This document shows positions 30,212 through 41,403 of a stretch of 54,226 nt of DNA, in pieces; position 1 is the stretch's first letter, and the number at the start of each line of letters is the position of its first letter. The DNA lies in assembly GCA_013426785.1 (NCBI GenBank), contig JACDZI010000012.1:1-54226 (forward strand), written 5' to 3'. Below the pieces are notes generated by a model, which searched no databases, had not been told where the DNA came from, and saw only the letters and a program-made list of their open reading frames with translations. Position numbers and translations under genes: made by a program. This DNA is from Rhodocyclaceae bacterium. Its GTDB lineage: Bacteria > Pseudomonadota > Gammaproteobacteria > Burkholderiales > Rhodocyclaceae.

Positions 30212-31483
30212 ATGTACCCTCCCCCGTTGAGGCTGGCCTGGACCATCTGGGGTCTGGGCGCGCTGCTCTACCTGTTCGCCTTCTACCAGCGCGTCGCGCC
30301 GGCCGTGATGACCGATGCGCTGATGGCGGAATTCGCCATCGGTGCGGCGGCACTCGGCAACCTGTCGGCCTTCTATTTCTACGCTTACGTGGCGATGCAG
30401 ATTCCCACCGGCGTGATGGCCGATCGCTACGGCCCGCGCCGCGTGCTGGCCGGTGGGGCGGGAATCGCCGCCATCGGCAGCCTGCTGTTCGCCTACGCGC
30501 CGGATTTTGGCTGGGCCGGGGCCGGCCGGTTGTTGGTGGGCGCTTCGGTGGCCGTTGCCTTCGTCTCGACATTGAAGCTCGCCAGCCACTGGTTTCTCCC
30601 GCAGCAATATGCGCTGGCTTCCGGCATGGCACTGTTCTTCGGCGTCGTGGGTGGCGTGCTGGCGGGTGTGCCGTTACGGTTTCTGGTCGAACAATTCGGC
30701 TGGCGCGGCGTGATGGGCAGCGCGGGTGTATTCGCCGCGCTGCTGTGCGTGGCGATCTGGCTGCTGGTGCGCGACGATCCGACCGAACGAGGCTATACGA
30801 GTCATCACCAAAACGCAGATAAACCGCACGGCCATGCGCCGGTTCTCGCCGGGCTGGTCGAGGTGCTGTCCTACCGCAACATCTGGCTGCTGATGTTGGC
30901 GCCGATCGGCTTTTCCGGTGCGGTGCTGACCTTCGGCGGCCTGTGGGGCGTGCCCTGGCTCAAGCAGGTGCATGGCCTGGAACCGAAGGCCGCCGCAGCC
31001 GTGACCTCGGTGCTGCTGGTCGCCTGGGCGCTTGGCGGGCCGCTGCTGGGCAGTTGGTCGCAACGCCTCGGGCGGCGCAAGCCGCTCTATTTCGCCAGCG
31101 GAGTGGTGGCGCTGGCCGGGTGGGCCGGGGTGATCTTTCTGGCGCCGCCGCTGTGGCTGATGGTCGTGCTGCTGGCGATCACGGGCTTCGCTTCAGGCAA
31201 CATCATCATCGGCTTCGCCTGGGCCAAGGAATCGCTGCCGATGCGGCTGATGGGCACGGCATCGGGCGTGGTCAACATGGGGCCGCTGCTGGGCGGGGTG
31301 TTCCTGCAGCCGGGCGTCGGCTGGATGCTGGATCACGGCTGGAGCGGCGAGATGGCCGGCGGCGTTCGGCTCTACGACGCGGCCACCTGGCAGGCAGGGT
31401 TCGGCCTGCTGTTCGCTACCGTCGCCGCAGCCGTGCTGGTGGTCCCCTTCGTCCGCGAAACCTATTGCCGACAGACAGGTTGA
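30212..31483 (+). CDS. Major facilitator superfamily transporter
   Basis: About 423 residues with 12 predicted membrane helices. The MFS motif A GVMADRYGPRR follows the second helix and a second half-motif is GSWSQRLGRRKP. Repeated glycine-rich helices (SAFYFYAYVAMQIPTG, GFASGNIIIGFAWAKESLP) match a bacterial D-galactonate/nitrate-like MFS clade without a firm substrate. It begins about 120 bases after allophanate hydrolase, on the same strand, and could be co-transcribed. The start is uncertain: ATG codons at 30191 and 30212 and a GTG at 30188 are in frame, and none has a strong ribosome binding site. Confidence 0.85.
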   Translation: MYPPPLRLAWTIWGLGALLYLFAFYQRVAPAVMTDALMAEFAIGAAALGNLSAFYFYAYVAMQIPTGVMADRYGPRRVLAGGAGIAAIGSLLFAYAPDFGWAGAGRLLVGASVAVAFVSTLKLASHWFLPQQYALASGMALFFGVVGGVLAGVPLRFLVEQFGWRGVMGSAGVFAALLCVAIWLLVRDDPTERGYTSHHQNADKPHGHAPVLAGLVEVLSYRNIWLLMLAPIGFSGAVLTFGGLWGVPWLKQVHGLEPKAAAAVTSVLLVAWALGGPLLGSWSQRLGRRKPLYFASGVVALAGWAGVIFLAPPLWLMVVLLAITGFASGNIIIGFAWAKESLPMRLMGTASGVVNMGPLLGGVFLQPGVGWMLDHGWSGEMAGGVRLYDAATWQAGFGLLFATVAAAVLVVPFVRETYCRQTG

Positions 31484-31507
31484 TCAGCCGCCGAGTCAGC
31501 CACTCAG

Positions 31508-33001
31508 TCAGCCATTCAGTCCGCGCCGGTACTGGATCGCCTCGGCCACATGCGGGCCGCGGATGATGTCCACGCCGGCCAGGTCGGCGATGGTACGCGC
31601 CACCTTGAGGATGCGATGATAGGCACGCGCCGAGAGATCGAGGCGCACCATCGCCTGCTTGAGCAGGGCGGCCCCCGCGCAATCGGGCAGGCAGTGCAGG
31701 TCGACCTCGTCCGGGCCGAGTGCGGCGTTGGGTTTGCCCTGCCGGGCGAGTTGGCGTTGGCGCGCGGCAGCCACTCGCGCCTGCACGATGCTTGACGTTT
31801 CACCCGCGCCGCGCGTCGTCAGCTCACTTTCCGTCACGGCGGGCACCTCGACCATCAGGTCGATACGGTCGAGCAGCGGGCCGGACAGTTTTCCACGATA
31901 ACGCACGATCTGGTCGGGGGTGCACCGGCACTTGCCGCTGGCATGGCCGAGCCAGCCGCAGGGACAGGGGTTCATCGCCGCAATCAATTGAAAACGCGCA
32001 GGGAATTCCGCCCGCCGGGCGGCCCGCGAGACGCGGATGTGGCCGGTTTCCAGCGGTTCGCGCAGGGCTTCGAGCACACGCCGCTCGAACTCCGGCAGCT
32101 CGTCAAGAAACAGCACGCCGTGGTGGGCCAGCGAAATCTCGCCGGGACGCGGGACGCCACCGCCCCCCACCAGCGCCGGCGCGGACGCCGAGTGGTGCGG
32201 TGCCTGGAAAGGCCGTTGCCCCCAGCGCGCCGCATCGAAGCTGCCGGCCAGCGAATGCACGGCCGCGCTTTCCAGCGCTTCCTGCTCGGTCATCGGCGGC
32301 AACAGGCCGGGTAGCCGGCAGGCCAGCATCGACTTGCCCGAACCCGGCGGACCACTCATCAACAGGCTGTGATTGCCGGCAGCGGCCACTTCCAGCGCCC
32401 GTTTGGCCGGCAGTTGGCCCTTAATTTCGGCCAGGTCGGGTACAAAAGTCGGCGCTGGCGGGACGGCGGGCAGGTGCGGCGTCAGCGGGGTGTTGCCCGT
32501 CAGGTGGGCGCAGACCTCGAGCAGGCTGCGCGCCGGCAGGATGGTCGCGCGGCCTACCAGCGCCGCTTCGTCAGCGCTGGCAGCCGGGAGGACGAAAGCG
32601 CGTCCGGCACCGGCGGCGGAAAGACACATCGCCAGCGTGCCGCGCACCGGCCGCAATTCGCCGGACAGCGACAGTTCGCCGGCGAACTCATGGGCTTCGA
32701 GGCAGGTAGCCTCGATCTGCTGCGAAGCGAGCAGGATGCCGAGCGCGATCGGCAGGTCAAAGCGGCCCGATTCCTTGGGCAGGTCGGCCGGCGCGAGATT
32801 GACGGTGATGCGCTTGGCAGGAAAATTGAAGCCGCTGTTCTGTAGCGCGGCACGCACGCGATCACGCGCTTCCTTGACTTCGGTCTCGGGCAGTCCGACC
32901 AGGGTGAAACTAGGCAAACCACCGGCCAGATGGACTTCGACCACGACTTCCGGCGCCGTCAGGCCGGCCAGCGCGCGACTGTGCAGTACGGCGAGCGACA
33001 T
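31508..33001 (-). CDS. comM: ComM/YifB-type Mg-chelatase-like AAA+ ATPase
   Basis: A 497-residue protein of family length. The N-terminal Lon-like subdomain (VLHSRALAGLTAPEVVVEVHLAGGLPSFTLVGLPE) is followed by the AAA+ domain with Walker A MSGPPGSGKSML and Walker B VLFLDELPEF, the C-rich loop MNPCPCGWLGHASGKCRCTPDQI, and a C-terminal helicase-like part. ComM is a branch-migration helicase that promotes integration of incoming DNA during natural transformation. The ATG is preceded directly by an exact dispersed element, leaving no room for a normal Shine-Dalgarno sequence. A second exact copy encodes AVPPAPTF at residues 179-186, in the linker before the AAA+ domain. Confidence 0.95.
   Translation of the reverse strand: MSLAVLHSRALAGLTAPEVVVEVHLAGGLPSFTLVGLPETEVKEARDRVRAALQNSGFNFPAKRITVNLAPADLPKESGRFDLPIALGILLASQQIEATCLEAHEFAGELSLSGELRPVRGTLAMCLSAAGAGRAFVLPAASADEAALVGRATILPARSLLEVCAHLTGNTPLTPHLPAVPPAPTFVPDLAEIKGQLPAKRALEVAAAGNHSLLMSGPPGSGKSMLACRLPGLLPPMTEQEALESAAVHSLAGSFDAARWGQRPFQAPHHSASAPALVGGGGVPRPGEISLAHHGVLFLDELPEFERRVLEALREPLETGHIRVSRAARRAEFPARFQLIAAMNPCPCGWLGHASGKCRCTPDQIVRYRGKLSGPLLDRIDLMVEVPAVTESELTTRGAGETSSIVQARVAAARQRQLARQGKPNAALGPDEVDLHCLPDCAGAALLKQAMVRLDLSARAYHRILKVARTIADLAGVDIIRGPHVAEAIQYRRGLNG
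32444..32467 (+). repeat. Dispersed 24-bp element, exact copy inside comM
   Basis: AAAA plus the exact core. On the comM strand it encodes AVPPAPTF, between the N-terminal subdomain and the AAA+ domain (just before VPDLAEIKGQ). Confidence 0.9.
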
Positions 33002-33007
33002 GGCGGG

Positions 33008-33031
33008 AAAAGTCGGCGCTGGCGGGACGGC
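33008..33031 (+). repeat. Dispersed 24-bp element, exact copy filling the ubiK-comM gap
   Basis: AAAA plus the exact core. The gap between the ubiK stop (33035) and the comM start (33001) is 33 bases and 24 of them are this element. Confidence 0.92.
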
Positions 33032-33034
33032 AGG

Positions 33035-33283
33035 CTAGGGCTGGGCGATCTTGCGTTGCGCCTCGAGTTCGGCTAGGCGGGCTTCCAGTGCCGTCAGGCG
33101 AGCCTGTGCCTGGGCCAGCAGGGCTTTCTGCACCTCGAAATCATCGCGGGTGACGAGATCGAGCTTGGCAAGTCCGGCGGTCAGCATTGCGCGCAGGTTC
33201 TTTTCGATGTCGCCAGCCGGCGTCGCGGCCAGGGCGGCCGAAATTCGCGCACTCAATTCTTCAAGTTTTTTGGGGTCGAGCAT
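33035..33283 (-). CDS. ubiK: Ubiquinone biosynthesis accessory factor UbiK (BMFP domain)
   Basis: An 82-residue protein. It starts MLDPKKLEELSARISAALAATPAGDIEKNLRAML, typical of the BMFP/YqiC family, and ends in a coiled coil (VQKALLAQAQARLTALEARLAELEAQ). UbiK assists aerobic ubiquinone synthesis together with UbiJ and binds membranes; the trimeric coiled coil is a family trait. It lies directly upstream of comM on the same strand and is divergent from the torF-glnK-amtB locus. Confidence 0.9.
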   Translation of the reverse strand: MLDPKKLEELSARISAALAATPAGDIEKNLRAMLTAGLAKLDLVTRDDFEVQKALLAQAQARLTALEARLAELEAQRKIAQP

Positions 33284-33363
33284 GATGACCTCTCAGTGAA
33301 CGGAAAAACCAGTGTAGCACCGGGTCTCGGTACTGCCGGCACTTGCTGCATTGCGAGAATCTT

Positions 33364-33380
33364 TGCACCGCTCCGGTGCA
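33364..33380 (+). promoter_or_regulatory. NtrC-binding box, perfect palindrome
   Basis: TGCACCGCTCCGGTGCA: the halves TGCACC and GGTGCA are perfectly symmetric around five bases. A second, weaker site with one good half (GGTGCA at 33406-33411) follows. It begins 122 bases upstream of the sigma-54 promoter at 33486, the same arrangement as at the guanidine operon. Confidence 0.85.
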
Positions 33381-33485
33381 TGCTGACACAGGAATGAAAC
33401 AAAGCGGTGCATGGGGAGTAACCAATACATTGAGTAGCTTATTGGAAAATAAATTATCTTATTGAATTCGTTAGACTATTATGAG

Positions 33486-33502
33486 CTGGCACACAATGTG
33501 CA
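33486..33502 (+). promoter_or_regulatory. Sigma-54 promoter of torF-glnK-amtB
   Basis: CTGGCACACAATGTGCA, with GG and GC 10 bases apart and a perfect CTGGCAC -24 half. It lies 50 bases before the porin start codon. Confidence 0.78.
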
Positions 33503-33551
33503 GAATGTTGCCGCAGGTTATTTCTTTCTTGCAACCACTTTGGAGATATTC

Positions 33552-34771
<1,220 letters not shown>

Positions 34772-34787
34772 GACAAGGAGTCACATC

Positions 34788-36260
34788 ATGAAGAAACTGC
34801 TCGCAATCTTGCTGATGGCCATCAACCTCGGCATGTCGGGCGTCGCGTTGGCGGCCGATACGCCGGCTGATGCAGCACCCGTAGCGGCCGCTGCCGCACC
34901 GGCAGCCGATGCTGCGGCGGTTCCCGCCGAAGCAGCTCCGGCCGCCGCGCCCGTGCCCAACAAGGGCGACACGGCGTGGATGCTGATGGCCACCGTCCTC
35001 GTCATCCTGATGACCATTCCCGGTCTGGCCCTGTTCTACGGCGGCCTGGTCCGCTCCAAGAACATGCTGTCGGTGTTGATGCAGGTGTTTGTCATCTTCT
35101 CGCTGATCAGTGTGCTCTGGGCGGTCTATGGCTATAGCGTGGCGTTTACCGGTGGGGGGGCCTTCTTCGGGGGCTTCGACAAACTGTTCCTGATGGGGGT
35201 CACGCCTGAATCGGTCGGTGCCACTTTCAGCAAGGGCGTCTATATTCCCGAACTGGTCTTTGTCGCCTTCCAGGCCACCTTCGCCGCCATCACCACGGCC
35301 CTGATCGTCGGCGCCTTCGCCGAGCGCATCAAGTTCTCCGCCGTGCTGTTGTTCTCGGTGCTGTGGTTCACCTTCTCCTACCTGCCGATGGCGCACATGG
35401 TCTGGTATTGGGATGGTCCGGACGCGATCACCGATGCCGCCTCGCTGGATAAGGTCGTGGCCGGTGCCGGTTTCCTCTGGGCCAAGGGCGCACTGGACTT
35501 TGCTGGTGGTACGGTGGTGCACATCAACGCCGCCATGGCCGGCATCGTCGGCGCTTTCCTGATCGGCAAGCGCGTCGGTTACGGCAAGGAATCGATGACG
35601 CCGCACTCGCTGACCATGACCATGGTCGGTTCTGCGCTGCTGTGGGTGGGCTGGTTCGGTTTCAACGCCGGTTCCAACCTTGAAGCGACCGGCCTCGCCG
35701 CCTTGGCGATGGTCAACACGCTGATCGCCACCGCTGCGGCAACGATGTCCTGGATGATGGCCGAATGGCTGTTCAAGGGCAAGCCCTCGATGCTGGGTGC
35801 CGCTTCGGGTGCCGTCGCCGGCCTCGTGGCGATCACCCCGGCCTGCGGCTTCGTCGGTCCGATGGGTGCGATCTTCATCGGCCTCTTGGCCGGCGTGGTC
35901 TGCCTGTGGGGTGTGAATGGCCTGAAGAAGATGCTCGGTGCCGATGACGCACTCGACGTGTTCGGCGTGCATGGCGTCGGTGGCATCCTCGGTTCGATCC
36001 TGACCGGCGTGTTCGTCTCGCCCAGTCTTGGCGGCACCGGCGTGTATGACTACGTCGCCAACGCTGTCGGTGAGTTCAACATGGTGGCACAGGTCACCAG
36101 CCAGCTCTGGGGTGTCGGCATGGTCGTCATCTGGTCCGGCGCCGTCGCCTTCATCTGCTACAAGATCGTCGATATGACGGTTGGCCTGCGGGTACCGGAA
36201 GACGAAGAGCGCGAAGGCCTCGACATCACGTCCCACGGCGAATCGGCTTACCACTACTGA
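34788..36260 (+). CDS. amtB: Ammonium transporter
   Basis: A 490-residue protein. Signal peptide (residues 1-22), then an Ala/Pro-rich segment of about 40 residues, then 11 membrane helices from GDTAWMLMATVLVILMTIPGLALFYGGLVRSKN. The conserved pore histidines fall in GGTVVHINA and FGVHGVGGILGSI. The C-terminus (VGLRVPEDEEREGLDITSHGESAYHY) is the cytoplasmic tail that GlnK contacts. It conducts ammonium under nitrogen limitation. The long Ala/Pro-rich external segment before helix 1 is longer than in E. coli AmtB. Confidence 0.96.
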   Translation: MKKLLAILLMAINLGMSGVALAADTPADAAPVAAAAAPAADAAAVPAEAAPAAAPVPNKGDTAWMLMATVLVILMTIPGLALFYGGLVRSKNMLSVLMQVFVIFSLISVLWAVYGYSVAFTGGGAFFGGFDKLFLMGVTPESVGATFSKGVYIPELVFVAFQATFAAITTALIVGAFAERIKFSAVLLFSVLWFTFSYLPMAHMVWYWDGPDAITDAASLDKVVAGAGFLWAKGALDFAGGTVVHINAAMAGIVGAFLIGKRVGYGKESMTPHSLTMTMVGSALLWVGWFGFNAGSNLEATGLAALAMVNTLIATAAATMSWMMAEWLFKGKPSMLGAASGAVAGLVAITPACGFVGPMGAIFIGLLAGVVCLWGVNGLKKMLGADDALDVFGVHGVGGILGSILTGVFVSPSLGGTGVYDYVANAVGEFNMVAQVTSQLWGVGMVVIWSGAVAFICYKIVDMTVGLRVPEDEEREGLDITSHGESAYHY

Positions 36261-36285
36261 TCTCCCTCCGCTCACAAAGTGGATT

Positions 36286-36315
36286 CGGGCGCCCCTGTGG
36301 CGCCCGTTTTTTTTT
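36286..36315 (+). terminator. Rho-independent terminator after amtB
   Basis: Perfect stem GGGCGCC / GGCGCCC around the loop CCTGT, extended by a C-G pair, followed by nine T. It ends the torF-glnK-amtB operon. Confidence 0.92.
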
Positions 36316-36326
36316 GCTGGTCGGGA

Positions 36327-36350
36327 AAAAGTCGGCGCTGGCGGGACGGC
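36327..36350 (+). repeat. Dispersed 24-bp element, exact copy after the amtB terminator
   Basis: An A-tract plus the exact core, lying 12 bases after the terminator T-run and 6 bases before the stop codon of the convergent membrane-protein gene. Confidence 0.92.
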
Positions 36351-36355
36351 GTTTT

Positions 36356-36793
36356 TCAGCAGGCCCAGAGCATGAAGAAGATGCCGCCAATGCCGAAGAA
36401 CAGCATCAGCAAAGTCGAGATGATCAGGTCGCGCGGTTCGCGGGCTTGGCCTTCCTTCACGCGGCGCATCATGTTGAACACGTTGCCGAACATGACCACC
36501 ATCAGGAAAAAAAGCAGGATCATGTCGATGAACATGATGACGCCGCTGAAGTTGTCCACGGGCTTGCACGGGCGCAGACCGAATTTGTAGACGAAGGCGG
36601 TCACATGGTCGTTGGGCGGGTTAAAACCAAGGCTCACGATTGACCAGGCCGTCGCCACCAATAGTGCGGCAACGATCAAACCCAGCACCATCCAGCCCTC
36701 GACACTCTTCAGCCCGTCGCGGATGTCGCGCAGGTCGGCCAGATAGCCGCGGGCTTCCTCCGCGAGCTGCTGCCGGAGTTTTTCCCAATTCAT
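36356..36793 (-). CDS. Small inner-membrane protein of unknown function
   Basis: A 145-residue protein. It has an amphipathic, charged N-terminus (NWEKLRQQLAEEARGYLADLRD), then hydrophobic helices around residues 35-57 and 83-105 and a last one near the C-terminus (LIISTLLMLFFGIGGIFFMLWAC). I recognise no family or motif. The product is probably embedded in the inner membrane with its N-terminus in the cytoplasm. Its start is directly next to the purU remnant. Confidence 0.65.
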   Translation of the reverse strand: MNWEKLRQQLAEEARGYLADLRDIRDGLKSVEGWMVLGLIVAALLVATAWSIVSLGFNPPNDHVTAFVYKFGLRPCKPVDNFSGVIMFIDMILLFFLMVVMFGNVFNMMRRVKEGQAREPRDLIISTLLMLFFGIGGIFFMLWAC

Positions 36794-36925
36794 CTAGCGG
36801 AACACGACCGTCTTGTTGCCGTGGACCAGTACGCGGTCTTCCAGGTGGTAACGCAGGCCGCGCGCCAGAACGGCCGTCACGTAATGGCAGGTCGCGCCGA
36901 TCAACTTGACGCCGCTCTTCTTCAC
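36794..36925 (-). pseudogene. purU: Remnant of purU (formyltetrahydrofolate deformylase), C-terminal pieces
   Basis: Read on the minus strand, the segment [14 protein letters not shown] runs straight into [25 protein letters not shown]. In PurU these two blocks are separated by about 30 residues (the D-E-G-P-I-I-x-Q region), and everything before the first block is missing here. What is left is the extreme 3' end of purU with an internal deletion. PurU hydrolyses 10-formyltetrahydrofolate to formate; this fragment cannot. The upstream border near 36925 is approximate. It lies between the membrane-protein gene and thrH. Confidence 0.8.
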
Positions 36926-37013
36926 CGTGCTGTCGGTAATCTTCAAGTCCATCTGGAGTTCTGCGGCGGTCGGGGCAGGAAGCGGCGAGGGTGTAAAAAC
37001 CGGTCCAGATGCA

Positions 37014-37622
37014 TCAGATTCTTGCGCAAGCCTTGTCGATCTCGGCGCGCAGTTCGGCATAGTTCATCGTCACCGGGAACTGCGGGAACTCGTCGATCAC
37101 ATTCTGCGGCGGGTGGAACAGGATGCCGGCATGCGCCTCGGCCAACATCGCCGTGTCGTTATAGCTGTCGCCGGCGGCGATCACCTTGAAGTTGATTTCC
37201 TTGAAACGCTTGACCGATTCCATTTTCTGGTTCGGCATGCGCAGGTGGTAATTGACCACCCAGCCGTCGACATCCGCCTCCATCTTGTGGCAAAACAGCG
37301 TCGGCATGCCCAGTTGCGCCATCAGCGGCATGGCGAATTCGTAGAAGGTGTCGGACAGGATGATCACTTGGAAATCGCGGCGCAAGGCGTCGAGGAAATC
37401 CTTCGCGCCGGCCATCGGCCCCATGTCGGCGATCACTTTCTGGATGTCGGGCAACCCGAGCTGGTGCTGCTTCAGCAGCGCCAGCCGGTATTTCATCAGG
37501 GTGTCGTAATTGGGCTCGTCACGCGTGGTGCGCCGCAATTCGGGAATGCCGGTGCGCTCGGCGAATTCGATCCAGATTTCGGGAACCAGCACCCCTTCGA
37601 GGTCGAGACATACCAGCTGCAC
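37014..37622 (-). CDS. thrH: Phosphoserine phosphatase / homoserine phosphotransferase ThrH
   Basis: A 202-residue HAD-family enzyme. It has motif [12 protein letters not shown] (the nucleophilic first Asp, here in D-L-E), motif [12 protein letters not shown], motif III with the lysine in PNQKMESVK, and motif [15 protein letters not shown]. The DLEGVL form and length match ThrH of Pseudomonas, which dephosphorylates phosphoserine and can transfer phosphate to homoserine. I set the start at the GTG at 37622, which follows AGGGAG by six bases and gives the family N-terminus. Upstream in-frame codons run into the ABC-F gene. Confidence 0.9.
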   Translation of the reverse strand: MQLVCLDLEGVLVPEIWIEFAERTGIPELRRTTRDEPNYDTLMKYRLALLKQHQLGLPDIQKVIADMGPMAGAKDFLDALRRDFQVIILSDTFYEFAMPLMAQLGMPTLFCHKMEADVDGWVVNYHLRMPNQKMESVKRFKEINFKVIAAGDSYNDTAMLAEAHAGILFHPPQNVIDEFPQFPVTMNYAELRAEIDKACARI

Positions 37623-37628
37623 GGCAAA

Positions 37629-37634
37629 CTCCCT
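37629..37634 (-). promoter_or_regulatory. Ribosome binding site deciding the GTG start of thrH
   Basis: AGGGAG on the minus strand, six bases upstream of GTG at 37622; no in-frame ATG gives the expected N-terminus. Confidence 0.7.
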
Positions 37635-37653
37635 GATTTGAAAGGGCGGAATT

Positions 37654-39534
<1,881 letters not shown>

Positions 39535-39576
39535 TAGAATAGGCGGGTGAATGTGTGGGGCATTCTAGGAGATGTG

Positions 39577-40017
39577 ATGAAACACTGGCTGTGGTTGTTG
39601 TTCCTTGCATTACCGGCCTTCGCGCAGGAGGCCACGCCGCCGCCGGGCGAGGACTGGGAACGATTGCGTGCCGAAGTCAGGGGGCTGCGCGGCCAAGCCG
39701 ATCAGATGCGCAGCGCGGCCCAGCAGAAGGTGGAAGCGGCGAACGTCAGTTGCTGGGAAAAGTTCCTGGTTTCGGCCTGCATGGACGATGCCAAGAAAGG
39801 GAAGCAACAGACCGAGCGCGACGCTCACAAGATCGATCTGGAGGCGCTGGCGATCGAACGACGCGTCGAGGCGCACGACCGTCAGGTCAAGCAGGAAAAA
39901 CGCGCCGCCAAATTCGCGGAAAAGGACGCCAAAGCCGCCAGGCGCGCCGAGGCGACCCAGCTGGAGGATGAGGCACGCCAGCGCAAGCTGGCAGAAAAAG
40001 CTGCCAAGGATGAGTAG
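39577..40017 (+). CDS. Exported coiled-coil protein of unknown function
   Basis: A 146-residue protein. Signal peptide MKHWLWLLFLALPAFAQE, then almost entirely charged helix (RLRAEVRGLRGQADQMRSAAQQ, and KQEKRAAKFAEKDAKAARRAE toward the end). Two cysteines in VSCWEKFLVSACMDDAKK could form a disulfide in the periplasm. No family recognised. GGAG upstream supports the ATG at 39577 over one ten codons earlier. It is divergent from the ABC-F gene. Confidence 0.72.
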   Translation: MKHWLWLLFLALPAFAQEATPPPGEDWERLRAEVRGLRGQADQMRSAAQQKVEAANVSCWEKFLVSACMDDAKKGKQQTERDAHKIDLEALAIERRVEAHDRQVKQEKRAAKFAEKDAKAARRAEATQLEDEARQRKLAEKAAKDE

Positions 40018-40101
40018 TGCCGGCAGAAGGCGCAGAAGTAGCACACCGACGCCGATTGTTGGGCGGTGTAACATCGCCCCGTATTTTCTGCATAGACAAT
40101 C

Positions 40102-41403
40102 ATGGTTCCCCATCTCACCACCGCGCTCACCGGCCCACTGCTGGCGCTGGAAAGATCATTTCTCGACGCCGAAACGACCATCGAACACCGGCTGCGCGGC
40201 CAGTGGCTCCAGCACACGCCCCCCTTCTACTGTTCAGTCGACCTGAGGAACAGCGGCTACAAGCTGGCGCCGGTCGATACCAACCTGTTTCCCGGTGGCT
40301 TCAACAACCTCAATCCGGCCTTCCTGCCCCTGTGCGTGCAGGCCGCCATGGTCGCTGTCGACAAGATCTGCCCCGAAGCGCGGCATCTGCTGATTGTGCC
40401 GGAGAACCACACCCGCAACCAGTTCTACCTGATGAACGTGGCGCGGCTGGCGGTCATCTTGCGCCACACCGGCCTCAATGTGCGTGTTGGCTCGCTGCTG
40501 CCGGAGATCATCGCGCCGACCGACCTGGCCCTGCCCGACGGGCAGACGCTGACGCTGGAACCGCTCAAGCGCTTCGGCAGTACCGGCTCCGACGGCCAGG
40601 GCCGCCGCCTCGGGCTGGACGGTTTCGACCCCTGCGCCATCCTGCTCAATAACGACCTGTCGGTCGGCGTACCGACGATCCTGCAGAACTTGCACGAGCA
40701 GTTCGTCATTCCGCCGCTGCATGCCGGCTGGCACGTACGGCGCAAGTCGCACCACTTCACCGCCTACCGGCAGGTCGCCCGCGAATTTGCCACGCTGCTC
40801 GGCATCGATCCCTGGCTGCTCGATCCCGAATTCGAGGTCTGCGGCGCAGTCAATTTCCAGGAAAAGAGCGGCATGGAATGCCTCGCGGCCAACGTCGATT
40901 CGCTGCTTTACCGCATCCGCGCCAAGTACCGCGAATACGGCATCGAGGACACGCCCTTCGTGGTGGTCAAGGCGGACGCCGGCACCTACGGCATGGGTAT
41001 CATGACGGTGAAAGACGCCAGTGAGGTCAAGGAACTCAACCGCCGCCAGCGCAACAAGATGGCGGTGGTCAAGGAAGGCCTGCAAGTCAGCGAAGTGATC
41101 ATCCAGGAAGGCGTTCCGACCTGCGAACGGGTCGAGGCCGGTGTCGCCGAGCCGGTGGTCTACATGATCGACCGTTATGTGGTTGGCGGCTTCTACCGCG
41201 TGCATGGCGAGCGCGGCATCGACGAGAACCTCAACGCGCCGGGCATGCAGTTCCAACCGCTCGCCTTCGAGACCGGTTGCACCCTGCCCGATTCGGCGCA
41301 GGCGCCCGATGCCGCACCGAACCGCTTCTACGCCTATGGCGTGGTGGCGCGACTGGCGCTGCTGGCGGCTTCCAAAGAATTGGAAATCGATCCCGGCGCA
41401 TGA
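40102..41403 (+). CDS. gshA: Glutamate-cysteine ligase, proteobacterial ATP-grasp type
   Basis: A 433-residue protein of the class found in betaproteobacteria, cyanobacteria-unlike and unrelated in length to E. coli GshA. Landmarks: YCSVDLRNSGYKLAPVDTNLFPGGFNNL, HLLIVPENHTRNQFYL, ILLNNDLSVG, and VVVKADAGTYGMGIMTV in the ATP-grasp region. It makes gamma-glutamylcysteine, the first step to glutathione. The stop overlaps the start of apbE (ATGA at 41400-41403). The ribosome binding site is weak. Confidence 0.93.
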   Translation: MVPHLTTALTGPLLALERSFLDAETTIEHRLRGQWLQHTPPFYCSVDLRNSGYKLAPVDTNLFPGGFNNLNPAFLPLCVQAAMVAVDKICPEARHLLIVPENHTRNQFYLMNVARLAVILRHTGLNVRVGSLLPEIIAPTDLALPDGQTLTLEPLKRFGSTGSDGQGRRLGLDGFDPCAILLNNDLSVGVPTILQNLHEQFVIPPLHAGWHVRRKSHHFTAYRQVAREFATLLGIDPWLLDPEFEVCGAVNFQEKSGMECLAANVDSLLYRIRAKYREYGIEDTPFVVVKADAGTYGMGIMTVKDASEVKELNRRQRNKMAVVKEGLQVSEVIIQEGVPTCERVEAGVAEPVVYMIDRYVVGGFYRVHGERGIDENLNAPGMQFQPLAFETGCTLPDSAQAPDAAPNRFYAYGVVARLALLAASKELEIDPGA

